64,000 nt of DNA from Dactylosporangium sp. AC04546 (GCF_022095675.1 NZ_JAHYSG010000054.1:16489-80488), one strand, 5' to 3'; counted from the first letter of the stretch, positions 8,047 through 16,695 are shown. Numbers and translations are program-made. Notes: generated by a model not told the origin, from the sequence alone.

Positions 8047-8772
8047 ATGGGCCTCATCGCATATGACGGCGTGGATGCGGCGGCGTTCGCGGCGAACCGG
8101 CACCTCGGCGACGACGCGCTCGGCGAGTGGCGGGCGGCGATGCTGCGGTACCTCGACCCGCGCCCGGGGCTGCGCCTGCTCGACCTCGGCAGCGGTACCG
8201 GCAGCTGGGCCCGCGCGTTCCGCCAGTGGTGGCCCGGCGTCGAGGTGGTCGCGGTCGAGCCGTCGGCGGCGATGCGGGAGCGGGCGGTGTTCGCGCCGAT
8301 CCTCGCCGGCGACGCCGAGGCCGTTCCGCTGGCCGACGCGAGCGTCGACGCGGTCTGGCTCTCCACGGTCGTGCACCACATTCCCGATCTGGCGGCCGCC
8401 GCCCGGGAGATCCGCAGGGTCCTGCGGCCGGGCGGCCCGGTGCTGATCCGCTCGGTCTTCGCCGGGCGCCCCGACGGGATCGCGCTGTTCCGGTACTTCC
8501 CGGAGGCCGTCGCGGTGCTCGACCGGTACCCGAGCGTCGCCGGCGTCGAGGAGGCATTCGCCGGCTTCACCATCGCGGGATTCGAGGCGGTACCTCAGGT
8601 CACCGCACCGTCGCTGCGGGACTTCACGGCCGGCCTGCGCCGGGAGGCGCACACGCCGCTGCAGCTGATCAGCGACGAGGCGTACGCCGCGGGCGTGGCC
8701 CGCCTCCGCGCGGCGGCCGAGACCGCGGACGGCCCGGTGGTGGACGCCCTCGACCTGCTCGTCCTGACGTGA
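8047..8772 (+). CDS. Class I SAM-dependent methyltransferase, 241 aa
   Basis: Rossmann-fold methyltransferase. Motif I LLDLGSGTGSWAR, motif II acidic end VVAVEPSAAM, and later LAGDAEAVPLADASVDAVWLS and LRPGGPVLIRSVF are all in order. The C-terminal region after residue 160 probably binds the acceptor, which cannot be predicted. ATG 8047 is used because the family-like start MGLIAYDGVDAAAF follows; an in-frame ATG at 7999 would add 16 residues. The gene is divergent from the isochorismatase-like gene, and its stop overlaps the GTG of a truncated SDR gene (GTGA), implying the two were once coupled. Confidence 0.87.
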   Translation: MGLIAYDGVDAAAFAANRHLGDDALGEWRAAMLRYLDPRPGLRLLDLGSGTGSWARAFRQWWPGVEVVAVEPSAAMRERAVFAPILAGDAEAVPLADASVDAVWLSTVVHHIPDLAAAAREIRRVLRPGGPVLIRSVFAGRPDGIALFRYFPEAVAVLDRYPSVAGVEEAFAGFTIAGFEAVPQVTAPSLRDFTAGLRREAHTPLQLISDEAYAAGVARLRAAAETADGPVVDALDLLVLT

Positions 8773-9030
8773 CCCGCCTGGCGGTCGTCACGGGGGCCGG
8801 TCGCGGTCTCGGCGCGGCCCTCGTGGAGCGCCTCGCGGCCGACGGCTGGGACGTGGTGGCCTGTGTCCGGACCGAAGCGTCCCGGCGTGACCACGTCACC
8901 ACCGTCGTGCAGGACGTCCGCGACCCGGTCGGCCCGGACCTGCTGGCGGCGGTCGGGGACCGCCCGCTCGACGCCCTGGTCAACAACGCCGGCGTCGGCG
9001 CGCCCGGCCGTCCCCTGGCGGAGTGCGACC
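8769..9030 (+). pseudogene. Truncated short-chain dehydrogenase/reductase (N-terminal half only)
   Basis: GTG 8769 overlaps the methyltransferase stop. The frame encodes a clean SDR N-terminus: TRLAVVTGAGRGLGAALVE (TGxxxGxG cofactor loop), then VVQDVRDP and ALVNNAGVGAPG (the NNAG motif). After about residue 87 (LAECDPQ) similarity stops. The frame continues into sequence antisense to the next gene, with no catalytic YxxxK. About two thirds of the usual 230-250 residues are missing, so this is a deletion remnant. The exact break near 9030-9050 is an estimate. Confidence 0.7.
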
Positions 9031-9070
9031 CGCAGACCGACCACTCCTGCGGCATGTCACACGGTGTCGC

Positions 9071-10990
9071 TCAGCGCCAGGCCGTCACCACCGGCAGGCG
9101 CTCGACCTTGCCCGGCGAGGTCTCCACGGCGGCGGCCCACGAGCGTGGGTCGTCGGTCGGGTACAGCGGGAAGTTCGGCGCCGAGCCCATGTCCTCGCCG
9201 ATCCGCCAGATCACGCCGCTGGAGCCGAACGGGCCGCCGGTGCAGCCGCCGACCCAGTACGGGTAGCCGGGCACACCCTGCGGGCCGCTGCCCGAGCGGC
9301 GGCGGCACTCGGCGCCGTTGGCGAGCTTCACCATGAAGACGTCGGTCTTGCCCGGCGTGCCGTCGTTGGCGTCGCCGGGGTCGTGGGCGAGTCCGGTGTA
9401 CCGCGTCCAGGTGCCCGTCGTCGTGTCGGGCGTGCAGAGGAACTCGGTGCTGCTCGACGGGCTCGCGAAGCACGGGTCCTGGATCTGGTTGCCGACGAAG
9501 CAGCGGTACCCGTCGCGGCGCGGAGCCAGCTCCGACGGGATGCACGAGCTGTCGGCGGGGGCGGCCTTCGTGGAGGCCTTCCCGGCCGCGCCGTCGCGCC
9601 ACGGGTCGACCGTGCGGAACGCCGTCACGGTGGCGGCCGAGCCGGTCAGCTTGAGCGTAAAGCCGCCCGGCTGGTCCTTGCCCCACTGCGAGAACGCGTC
9701 GGGGAGCTGGGAGAACGTGGCGGTGATGACGCCCACCACCCCGAAGATCTTGATCAGGCGGCCGAGCAGGCGCAGCCGGTTGATCGACTTGCGCAGCGAA
9801 GCCTCGGCCTCCTTCGCGTACCCGGCCTCGCCGAACAGGCCCATCGCCTGGTTGAACGCCTTCTGCGGGTTCGCCAGGTTCTCCAGCGAGTTCTCCACGA
9901 AGCACTGCACGAAGTCCTTCGCGCTGTCCCACGACGGGAACGTCCGCAGCTTGTCCAGGCACTGCACGACGGTCAGGAACGAGCCCTGGACGTTGTCGCG
10001 CGGGTCCAGGCCGAGGATCGCGCCGCCGACGCTGAACGCGGCGCTGATGTGGTCGATGTACGCGTTGAACGCCTTGTCCTCGGACCGCTCCGGCTGCTTG
10101 TATCCGGCGCTCAGCCAGCCGTTGCCGGGCAGCAGCACCTCGCGGTCGCGGTCCCGCTTGGTCACCTTCGCCAGGGCGCTGCGGAACCAGTCCTGCTCGT
10201 CGTTGACGTACACGTACTCGGCGCCGGATGCGACGCTGACCCACTCGAAGAACCGGCGGTTGGTCTGCACCTGGAGCTCGGCGCGGTCCTTGTTGGTGAT
10301 CGCGCACAGGTGCACGAGCGTGGTCTTGTTGCTGACCGTGCTCCACTTCGGGGCGCCGCCCGCGCAGGGCCGCGGGTCGGTGCGCTGGGTGGCCACGTCG
10401 GCGAGCGAGTCGCCGAGGTTCCGGGCCCAGTCCGGGAGTTTGATCCAGCCGAGCAGGTTCGGCGAGAAGTCGGTCGTGACGAGCTGCGGCGGCCCGCCCG
10501 CCGCGGCGGCGAGGGCCGAGCGGGCCTCCCAGGCGCCGCCGCCCGGCCGGTGCAGCACGACCGGCAACGCGTCGGACGGCAGGCGGTCCCGTATGGCGGG
10601 GTCGTCGAAGGTCACGGTGACCGGGTTCCTCAGGGTCGTGCCGCTGAAGGACACGTCGAGGCCGGGGCCGGCGACCTCCACCAGGGAACCGGCCGGCGCC
10701 TCGGCCGCGAGGCGCTGGACGGTGACCGAGCCGGTGGACGAGAAGCTGCCGGCCGGGGCCGTCACGTGGCCCACGCCCGGCACCGCGACGGAGAACGCCT
10801 GGTCGGCGGTCACGGCGACCTTGATCGGGTCGCCGACGTCGCGCACCGTCGGGTTCGGGAGGTCCCCCGTGGCGGCGGGGGCGGCCGCGGGAGCGCGGTG
10901 CCGCAGCACGAGGACCGCTGCCACGGCGAGCACGGCCAGGACCGCGACCACCGCCGAGACCACGACCGTCACCCGCCGCGAGATGATCAT
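9071..10990 (-). CDS. Membrane-anchored or secreted hypothetical protein, 639 aa
   Basis: A long protein with an N-terminal hydrophobic segment (residues about 7-30, VTVVVSAVVAVLAVLAVAAVLVL) after MIISRR, either an uncleaved signal anchor or a signal peptide. The extracellular part begins with a beta-rich region (PIKVAVTADQAFSVAVPG), followed by a helical middle section (NPQKAFNQAMGLFGEAGY), a second hydrophobic patch (LIKIFGVVGVITATF), and a Cys-containing C-terminus. I recognise no catalytic motif. Start ATG 10990 has GGGGA upstream. Its 3' end lies beside the truncated SDR gene, so a recombination event may have placed it here. Confidence 0.75.
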   Translation of the reverse strand: MIISRRVTVVVSAVVAVLAVLAVAAVLVLRHRAPAAAPAATGDLPNPTVRDVGDPIKVAVTADQAFSVAVPGVGHVTAPAGSFSSTGSVTVQRLAAEAPAGSLVEVAGPGLDVSFSGTTLRNPVTVTFDDPAIRDRLPSDALPVVLHRPGGGAWEARSALAAAAGGPPQLVTTDFSPNLLGWIKLPDWARNLGDSLADVATQRTDPRPCAGGAPKWSTVSNKTTLVHLCAITNKDRAELQVQTNRRFFEWVSVASGAEYVYVNDEQDWFRSALAKVTKRDRDREVLLPGNGWLSAGYKQPERSEDKAFNAYIDHISAAFSVGGAILGLDPRDNVQGSFLTVVQCLDKLRTFPSWDSAKDFVQCFVENSLENLANPQKAFNQAMGLFGEAGYAKEAEASLRKSINRLRLLGRLIKIFGVVGVITATFSQLPDAFSQWGKDQPGGFTLKLTGSAATVTAFRTVDPWRDGAAGKASTKAAPADSSCIPSELAPRRDGYRCFVGNQIQDPCFASPSSSTEFLCTPDTTTGTWTRYTGLAHDPGDANDGTPGKTDVFMVKLANGAECRRRSGSGPQGVPGYPYWVGGCTGGPFGSSGVIWRIGEDMGSAPNFPLYPTDDPRSWAAAVETSPGKVERLPVVTAWR

Positions 10991-11105
10991 GTCCCCATGC
11001 CATCACAGCGGTACCCGGTAAGGATCCGACTTCCAGGTCGTCATGGTTACCGGATCGACGCCCGGGCACGGCGCGTCAGCGCCGGCAACCCGTCCACGAC
11101 GGGGG

Positions 11106-11112
11106 TATAGCT
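11106..11112 (+). promoter_or_regulatory. -10 element of a leaderless promoter for the phosphatase gene
   Basis: TATAGCT sits in otherwise GC-rich DNA and ends 7 nt before ATG 11120, which puts the transcription start at or next to the start codon. There is no ribosome-binding site between them. No convincing -35 box was seen. Confidence 0.5.
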
Positions 11113-11119
11113 TGGCTGG

Positions 11120-11791
11120 ATGGCGATCACCCGGCTGGACTGGCCCGGCCTGCGCAACGCCCGCGACCTGGGCGGGCTGCCGACGCGGGACGGCGGCGAG
11201 GTCCGCCACGGCGCCGTGGTGCGGGCGGACTCGCCGCACGCGCTCACCGAGGCCGGGATTGCCGCGCTGCGGGCGCACGGCGTGACCCGCGTGATCGACC
11301 TGCGCTGCGCGGACGAGGCGCGGCTGCGGCCGAACGTGCTCGCCGGTGACCCGATGTACCGCCTGATCCCCTTCACCGATCCGGACGACGATCCGGCGGA
11401 CGAACTGTCGGACCTGGCCGGGGTCGACGAGCTGTACCGCTGCCGGATCGCGGGCGACGCCCGCCGGGTGGTCACCGCGGTGGCCGCCGTGGCCGACGCC
11501 CCGCCGGGCGCGGTGCTCGTGCACTGCCAGGCCGGCCAGGACCGCACGGGCATGCTCGTGGCCCTGCTGCTTCGCGTGGCGGGCGTCCCGGACGACGTCA
11601 TCGCGGCGGACTACGCGTACTCGTCGGTCTGCTGGGACTCGCCCGGCGAGTGCGAGCCGGAGGTGATCCTGTCGATGCTCGCCCTGGTGGACGACCGTTG
11701 GGGCAGCGCCGAGGACTACCTGCTGACCCACGGCCTGTCGACGGCCCAGCTACGGTCGCTCCGTACCCGCCTCCGCGGCCAGGCGCGCTGA
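11120..11791 (+). CDS. Tyrosine-protein phosphatase-like protein, 223 aa
   Basis: Dual-specificity/PtpB-type phosphatase. The P-loop is VHCQAGQDRTG at about residues 134-144, with nucleophile Cys136 and Arg142; the canonical HCxxGKDRTG has Lys where this protein has Gln. The N-terminal ARDLGGLPTRDGG and VVRADSPHAL are also diagnostic of this family (LRDLGG, RS). A general-acid Asp is likely in PFTDPDDDP. It could dephosphorylate phosphotyrosine or phosphoinositides. TATAGCT (11106-11112) ends 7 nt before ATG 11120, so the mRNA is probably leaderless. Confidence 0.9.
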   Translation: MAITRLDWPGLRNARDLGGLPTRDGGEVRHGAVVRADSPHALTEAGIAALRAHGVTRVIDLRCADEARLRPNVLAGDPMYRLIPFTDPDDDPADELSDLAGVDELYRCRIAGDARRVVTAVAAVADAPPGAVLVHCQAGQDRTGMLVALLLRVAGVPDDVIAADYAYSSVCWDSPGECEPEVILSMLALVDDRWGSAEDYLLTHGLSTAQLRSLRTRLRGQAR

Positions 11792-11805
11792 CCACGCGTA
11801 CGCCT

Positions 11806-12405
11806 TCACGGTACGACGGATGCGCGGTCCGGGTCGGTGGGGATGATGCCCGCGTCGTCGAAGCGTTGTTCGAGAGCCTCCAGGCCCTCGCGGTGGCGGA
11901 ACGTCTTCTCGGCCGCGGTGATGGGCAGCAGCCACAGCACCCGGGCGTGCCCGCCGGGCATGGTGCACATCTCCAGGGTCGGGCCCCACGGGTAGGGCAG
12001 GCTGACGAGCAGGTGGTCGCACGCCGATGCGCGCCACCACGGCCGGCCGATCGGCACGGTGTGGCCGTGGCCGAGCACATAATCGCCGCCGGAGGCGTGG
12101 TAGAAGGCGACCATCGTGAGGGTCTCGACGTGCACCTCGTCGGCGGCAGTCGGGGCGTGCAGCACGAACTCCAGGCCGTGGCCGCCCTCCTGGGTGGCGT
12201 CCCAGAGGCCGGCGGTCGCGTAGAGCCGGCCGCCCTCCGGCGGTTGCAGGCTCAGGATGTGCAGGGCCGGGACCAGTTCCCGGATCGGGCCGGGGGCCGG
12301 TGCCAGGACGTCGACCTCCCGGCCCTCGAAGCGGGCGCGGAGATGCTCCAGCATGGCCCGGGCGGCCGGCGTCAGGTCGTGATCGGGCCGCGACGGTTCG
12401 GACAT
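11806..12405 (-). CDS. Suppressor-of-fused (SUFU) domain protein, 199 aa
   Basis: SUFU-like domain protein. Typical pieces are LYATAGLWDATQ, LEFVLHAPTA, TLTMVAFYHASGG and GHTVPIGRPWW, then LLVSLPYPWG and ARVLWLLPITAAEKTFRHREGLEALEQRF near the C-terminus. In bacteria this domain is known from immunity proteins of polymorphic toxin systems; no toxin is encoded nearby, so here it is an orphan. Start ATG 12405. Its stop is just beyond the convergent phosphatase gene (15 bp). It follows the membrane-protein gene at 12417 by 11 bp, so the two are probably one operon. Confidence 0.87.
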   Translation of the reverse strand: MSEPSRPDHDLTPAARAMLEHLRARFEGREVDVLAPAPGPIRELVPALHILSLQPPEGGRLYATAGLWDATQEGGHGLEFVLHAPTAADEVHVETLTMVAFYHASGGDYVLGHGHTVPIGRPWWRASACDHLLVSLPYPWGPTLEMCTMPGGHARVLWLLPITAAEKTFRHREGLEALEQRFDDAGIIPTDPDRASVVP

Positions 12406-12416
12406 GACCGGCGATC

Positions 12417-13256
12417 CTACGGGGCCGCGGGCGATCCCGAAGCCCTGCCGGCGCCAGGGGAAGGCCACAGGACCGCCGCGAGCACGACGAACCCCGTCAG
12501 CTGCAGGCCGGCGGCGGCCCACGGTGAGTACTCGGCGAGGACGGCGAGCGCCCCGTAGGCCAGGGCCGCGAGCACGACGACCGCCCGCCGGCTCACCAGC
12601 GCCAGCAGCGGGATGACGGCGAGGGCCAGCAGCATGTGCACCGGATAGCCGGCGCCGGCGACGCGTTCGACGATGGTGCTGTACACCACGGCCCGGCTGT
12701 CGGTGACGTAGGCGGCGACGCCCACCGCCGCGGCCGCGAGCGCCATCGCCGAAGCCACGACCGCGGCGCCGACCAGTGCGGCGAGCGTCGCCGGGCGGCG
12801 GCGGACCAGGCCGGCCGCGGCCAGTGCCGTGACGAACACCGCGAACGCGGCCAGCTCGTGCAGGGCGGCCGCCACCGGCACCGTGCCGGCGGCCAGGCCG
12901 GTCAGCCACTGCAGGCCGACGGCGCCCGCGACCGGGGCGGTGCGCCGCCACGCGCGCGGGGCGGTGAGCAGCGCGACGGCCAGGATCGGGGCGACCCACA
13001 GCTCGGTGATCCGGTGCACGGTCAGGGCGGTGCCGCCGGAGAGCCACCGCTCGGCGCTGTCGAGGACCATGCGGTCCAGCGCCATGACCGGGCCCTCGCC
13101 GGGCAGCGCCCGCAGCGCCGAGCGGTCGCCCACCCCCTCCGCGCCGTCGGTGACGATCCAGAGGTACAGCGAGCCGGCGAAGAAGCCGGCGGCGACCGAC
13201 TGCACGACGGCCTGGGCGGCGATCAGCAGGGCGAGGACCCGGTACGGGCGGGGCAC
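12417..13256 (-). CDS. Polytopic membrane protein of unknown function, 279 aa
   Basis: About seven predicted membrane spans, for example VLALLIAAQAVVQSVAAGFFAG, LWVAPILAVALL, LAAFAVFVTALAAAGLV, LAALVGAAVVASAMALAAAAVGVA and MLLALAVIPLLALV. A loop DRMVLDSAERWLSGG separates the first spans. There is no transporter or enzyme signature. It starts at GTG 13256, only 3 bp past the stop of the 43-aa ORF upstream, suggesting cotranscription with it and with the SUFU gene downstream. Confidence 0.78.
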   Translation of the reverse strand: MPRPYRVLALLIAAQAVVQSVAAGFFAGSLYLWIVTDGAEGVGDRSALRALPGEGPVMALDRMVLDSAERWLSGGTALTVHRITELWVAPILAVALLTAPRAWRRTAPVAGAVGLQWLTGLAAGTVPVAAALHELAAFAVFVTALAAAGLVRRRPATLAALVGAAVVASAMALAAAAVGVAAYVTDSRAVVYSTIVERVAGAGYPVHMLLALAVIPLLALVSRRAVVVLAALAYGALAVLAEYSPWAAAGLQLTGFVVLAAVLWPSPGAGRASGSPAAP

Positions 13257-13259
13257 GGC

Positions 13260-13391
13260 CTACCCGGCCGGTTGCCAGCGGTGGACGACGCCGTTGCCGT
13301 CGGCGGAGGCGAGGCGGCCCGTGCCGGGCTGCCACTCCACGCGGTAGAGGGCGGTGCTGGTGTTGCGCCCCACGGTGACTGTGAGAAGCAT
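13260..13391 (-). CDS. 43-aa protein resembling a single WD40-type repeat
   Basis: Short frame from ATG 13391: it contains ALYRVEWQPGTGRLASADGNG and ends VVHRWQPAG, the pattern of one WD40 blade (GH-type start lost, SADG and a W near the end). A single blade cannot form a propeller, so it may be a remnant or a stand-alone microprotein. TAGAGT (minus strand, 13399-13404) lies exactly 7 nt before the ATG, which fits the leaderless promoters seen elsewhere in this window and favours real expression. It precedes the membrane-protein gene by 3 bp. Confidence 0.45.
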   Translation of the reverse strand: MLLTVTVGRNTSTALYRVEWQPGTGRLASADGNGVVHRWQPAG

Positions 13392-13507
13392 GCGCCGCAC
13401 TCTACGCAGCCTGCGCAACCCGTCCGACGTGCTCGCGAGCTGAACGAGGTGGGCGCCCGGCCCGGACCGCAGGCCGGACGCCTCGAAACAGCCGCTGGAT
13501 CTCCGGG

Positions 13508-13849
13508 TCAGCGGCGGCTGACGTAGCGGAGGTTCTGGGGCGGGACGCCGGCCGCGCACAGGCGGTCGGCAAGGTCGGGCTCGGGGTTGTCGACGAAGAC
13601 GGGGACCTCGTGGTCGTCGCCCAGGGTGCAGGCGGCGGCGAGGGTCCCCACGTTGATCGGGTCGATGGTGTCGGCATCGGTCAGGTCGAAGACCAGGCGG
13701 TACGGGCGGACGTGGCGCACCGTGCGGACGACCAGCTGGCGAAGCTCGGCCGCCCGCTCGGGGCCCACGCTGCCCCAGAGAGAGATGATCACGCTGCCGT
13801 CGGGTTCGGTCCGCAGGGGACCGCCGCTCGTCACCGAGTGTTCACCCAC
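13508..13849 (-). CDS. STAS-domain protein (anti-sigma-factor-antagonist-like), 113 aa
   Basis: Single STAS domain. VIISLWGSVGPERAAELRQLV, then YRLVFDLTDADTIDPINVGTLAAAC and VPVFVDNPEPDLADRL follow the usual strand-helix order. In SpoIIAA-like proteins the DSSG loop carries the phosphorylated Ser. Here the loop reads DPIN with no Ser, so regulation by a kinase such as SpoIIAB is unlikely or altered. GTG 13849 is preceded by TATGGT (minus strand, 13856-13861) 6 nt upstream, again a leaderless arrangement. No anti-sigma or sigma gene adjoins it. Confidence 0.78.
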   Translation of the reverse strand: MGEHSVTSGGPLRTEPDGSVIISLWGSVGPERAAELRQLVVRTVRHVRPYRLVFDLTDADTIDPINVGTLAAACTLGDDHEVPVFVDNPEPDLADRLCAAGVPPQNLRYVSRR

Positions 13850-13937
13850 AGGGCCACCATAGGGGGATCGGCACCGGATCGGAACCCGCCACCCGGCGGG
13901 ACTGCCCTACCCGTGACCCGCGCGCATACTGTCCGCC

Positions 13938-15161
13938 GTGGACGACGACGAAGCGTGGCAGCTCGGCGAGGCCGGCCGCGGCGACGTCGAGTCGCACTAC
14001 CTGGTGTTCGACGAGGGTGTGGCGAGCGAGCGCGAGGACCTCGTGGGCGAGCTCGTCGAGCACCTCGCGACGCTGCCGGGCGTGAGCGCCGTGGACTGGT
14101 GCGAACGGGAGGTCGTCCTGATCGGCGCCCCCGCCGTCCCGACCGCCCGGCTGACCGAGGCGGTGCGGCGGTGGTGGGGCGCGGCGTGGGCGCAGCGGCG
14201 CCCGTGGATGGTCGCGATGGACCGGGCCGCCGGGCTGGTGCTCGGCCGTACCGGCGGGCGCGGCTACACGCTGGACGGCTGGGAGCTGACCCGCGTCGTG
14301 GACGGCGAGGTCGCCCACGTGATCACCCTCGACCACGGGTTCGGCCGGGGCGACGGGCACGTGGTGAGCGTGACGGCGCGGGTGCGGGTGTCGCTGCCGG
14401 ACGTCCACCATGTCGAGGTCTCGCGGTACACCGGAACCCTCGGCGACGACGACGCGCTCGGCGTCGACCTCGCGGCGCTCGACGCGCTGTCCACTGTGGA
14501 CGACCTGCTGGCGCTGCCTCCGGAGCCGCGGCTGCACGCGCGGCTGCTCGTCGCGCGGGGCCGGGTGGCCGAGGCCGCCGTGCTGTACCAGGCGGACTTC
14601 GACCGATGCATGCCGCGGCAGCGGCCGCACCTGCTGCGGCTGGTCGAGTCGCTCGGGGTACCGCGTCCGCGCACCGGGACGAACCCGGACCTCAGCGTCG
14701 CCGACGAGGCGACCCTGGAGGCGTGGCGGGCGGGCACGGGCGCACTCACCGAGCGGCTGCGGCAGCACACCGGCCTGCGCCTCAAGGGCTCCCGGCGCTC
14801 GCTGGTCGAGCTGTGGACGTGGCTGCGGACCGCACCCGGGCCTCCGCCGGGGGAGCCGGTGCTGCCGCCGAGGTTCTACGGCATGACGTCACGCTACGAG
14901 GCCGAGAAGGCCGAGCCGTCCGTGCGGGTCACCGCGGAGCTGGTAACCGCGTACCTCGGCGAGGTCGTGATCAGGTACACCCGAGGTACCGCGTGGACCA
15001 TCGCCAGCGACGGCGACCTGGCCCTGGTCCGCCGGGGCGGCACCCGCCTGCTGTCGCGCGTCTACGGCCTCCTGCAGCAGGCGCCCGAGGACCCGCGCCG
15101 CCTGCGCCGCCTGGCCGACGAGATGCTCGTGTGGATCAGCGACCCGAAGCACCGGCCGTAG
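13938..15161 (+). CDS. Conserved hypothetical protein, 407 aa
   Basis: Starts at GTG 13938 with CATACT 7 nt upstream, a probable leaderless promoter. The N-terminal half is mixed alpha/beta (LVEHLATLPGVSAVDW, VARVRVSLPDVHHVEVSRYTG shows a long strand pair). The middle contains helical TPR-like segments (LHARLLVARGRVAEAAVLYQADFD). The C-terminal third is LTAYLGEVVIRYTRGTAW-like. No catalytic motif, signal peptide or membrane segment was found. It ends 8 bp before a strong bidirectional terminator shared with the convergent PhoX-like gene. Confidence 0.72.
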   Translation: MDDDEAWQLGEAGRGDVESHYLVFDEGVASEREDLVGELVEHLATLPGVSAVDWCEREVVLIGAPAVPTARLTEAVRRWWGAAWAQRRPWMVAMDRAAGLVLGRTGGRGYTLDGWELTRVVDGEVAHVITLDHGFGRGDGHVVSVTARVRVSLPDVHHVEVSRYTGTLGDDDALGVDLAALDALSTVDDLLALPPEPRLHARLLVARGRVAEAAVLYQADFDRCMPRQRPHLLRLVESLGVPRPRTGTNPDLSVADEATLEAWRAGTGALTERLRQHTGLRLKGSRRSLVELWTWLRTAPGPPPGEPVLPPRFYGMTSRYEAEKAEPSVRVTAELVTAYLGEVVIRYTRGTAWTIASDGDLALVRRGGTRLLSRVYGLLQQAPEDPRRLRRLADEMLVWISDPKHRP

Positions 15162-15168
15162 CGGCAGC

Positions 15169-15194
15169 GAGGGCCCCGGCGAACCGGGGCCCTC
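15169..15194. terminator. Bidirectional hairpin terminator between convergent genes
   Basis: GAGGGCCCCGG (15169-15179), loop CGAA, CCGGGGCCCTC (15184-15194): a perfect 11-bp stem with a 4-nt loop. It lies in the 43-bp gap between the stops of the 407-aa gene (plus) and the PhoX-like gene (minus), so it can serve both. No T-tract follows, which is usual in actinomycetes. Confidence 0.75.
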
Positions 15195-15204
15195 CGGGAA
15201 AGCG

Positions 15205-16695
15205 CTAGCCGAGGTACTTCTGCCAGGGACCCGTGATCGCGAGCGTCAGGCCCGGGGTCTGGATGTTCACGAACAGGACCCGGCCGTCGGGGGAGAAGGT
15301 CGGGCCGGTGAACTCGGAGTACGTCGGGTTGCCGTTCGACGTGCCGTTGCTGAGCATGTTGCGGGCGATGGCGTACGTCGGTCCGCCCGGCACCGAGCTG
15401 AGCACGTGGGAGGCGCGCACGCCGTCCTCGGCCAGGACCAGCGTGCCCCACGGCGTGACGGTCACGTTGTCCGGGCCGTCGAAGGTCAGGTCGGCGTACT
15501 TCGGGAACGCGCCCTCGCCCTCGCCGGCCGGGTTGTGCGGGAAGTACGTGACGAGCGTGATGGTCTCGTCGGCGTAGTCGTAGTACCAGACCATGCCGTC
15601 GTGCTTGGTGGCGTCGGCCGGCAGGTCGCTCGCGCCGAAGGCGAAGCTGTTGACGACGTAGCAGCCCTTGCCGGTGCTCCACACGCCCTCGAACTTCTTG
15701 CCCCGGGTGACCGTGCCGTCGGCGAACTGCGTGCGCACGCTCTGGGTCTTCGCGTCGCGCTCGGGCACCGCGATCCAGGTGACCTTGAACGGGCGGCCCA
15801 GCTGCGCCGAGGTGAGGTAGGCGACGTCGGGCAGGATGCTGCCGTCGTCCATGCGGATCTGCATCGCCGCGAGCACGCCGGCGTCGTCGGCGAGGGTGTT
15901 CGCCGCGCCCGGGCCCAGCTTCACGCCGCGCGGCGCGGTCCAGCGGTAGAACAGGCCGTTGGGGCCGCTCGCGTCCTCCGAGAGGTACACCTGGCGCAGG
16001 TTCGGCTCGACCGCGAGGGCCTCGTGGTCGTAGCGGCCGAACGCCTTGATCGGCTTGGGCAGCTGGTGCGCCGAGTCGCGCGGGAAGACCTCGAAGACGT
16101 AGCCGTGGGCCTTCTCGTAGGTGCCGGTCTGGCCGGCCGCGGACCACGTGGCGCCCGCGTTGATGGTGGTCTCCTCGCAGGTCAGCCAGGTGCCCCACGG
16201 CGTCACGCCACCGGCGCAGTTGCGGACCGTGCCGGCGATGCCGACCCACTCCGCGGTCGGCTTGCCGGCGCCGTCGGTCGTGATCACCGTGCAACCGCCG
16301 GCGTTGACCGCGCCCGGGTCGTAGACGGTGCCGGCGATGTGCGGCACGCCGTACGTCGTCATGTGCGGGGTCAGCTCGTGGTTCTGGATGATCGTGAGCC
16401 GGTTGTGGCCGGCGTCGACGACACCGGTGCCGTCGTGGAGGCCGGGCGTCTTGCCCTGGCCGCCGGACATGTCGGTGACGCCCTCACGGGTGACGATCCG
16501 GTACGAGAACCCGGCCGGCAGCGCGAGGATGCCGTTCGGGTCGTCCTGCAGGGGCGGGAAGGGGCGGCCGCCCGACGACGGGCGCGACTCGTGGGCGGCG
16601 GCGGGCTCGGCGAGGGTCGGCAGGACGCCGGCGACGGTGAGCCCGACGCCGGCGGCTGTGCTGCCCTTGATGATCTGACGACGAGAAACTGTCAC
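15205..16695 (-). CDS. Tat-exported PhoX/DUF839 family protein, 496 aa
   Basis: Secreted beta-propeller protein of the PhoX-like phosphatase/DUF839 family. The N-terminus has a twin-arginine signal (SRRQIIKGSTAAGVGLTVAG, then a cleavage-like AAAHES at about residue 35). Family features follow: LPAGFSYRIVTREG, IIQNHELTPH, GGVTPWGTWLTCEET, FGRYDHEALAVEP, YLSEDA and GPDNVTVTPWGTLVLAEDG. PhoX uses Ca and Fe to release phosphate, but many DUF839 members are not shown to be phosphatases, so substrate is open. It lies 81 bp downstream of helR on the same strand, separated by a weak hairpin. Length fits the family. Confidence 0.88.
   Translation of the reverse strand: MTVSRRQIIKGSTAAGVGLTVAGVLPTLAEPAAAHESRPSSGGRPFPPLQDDPNGILALPAGFSYRIVTREGVTDMSGGQGKTPGLHDGTGVVDAGHNRLTIIQNHELTPHMTTYGVPHIAGTVYDPGAVNAGGCTVITTDGAGKPTAEWVGIAGTVRNCAGGVTPWGTWLTCEETTINAGATWSAAGQTGTYEKAHGYVFEVFPRDSAHQLPKPIKAFGRYDHEALAVEPNLRQVYLSEDASGPNGLFYRWTAPRGVKLGPGAANTLADDAGVLAAMQIRMDDGSILPDVAYLTSAQLGRPFKVTWIAVPERDAKTQSVRTQFADGTVTRGKKFEGVWSTGKGCYVVNSFAFGASDLPADATKHDGMVWYYDYADETITLVTYFPHNPAGEGEGAFPKYADLTFDGPDNVTVTPWGTLVLAEDGVRASHVLSSVPGGPTYAIARNMLSNGTSNGNPTYSEFTGPTFSPDGRVLFVNIQTPGLTLAITGPWQKYLG

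Noticed and set aside
9023..11110. 695-codon plus-strand frame
   Set aside because: Antisense to the membrane-anchored 639-aa protein, with Arg/Ala/Val-rich composition and no domain.
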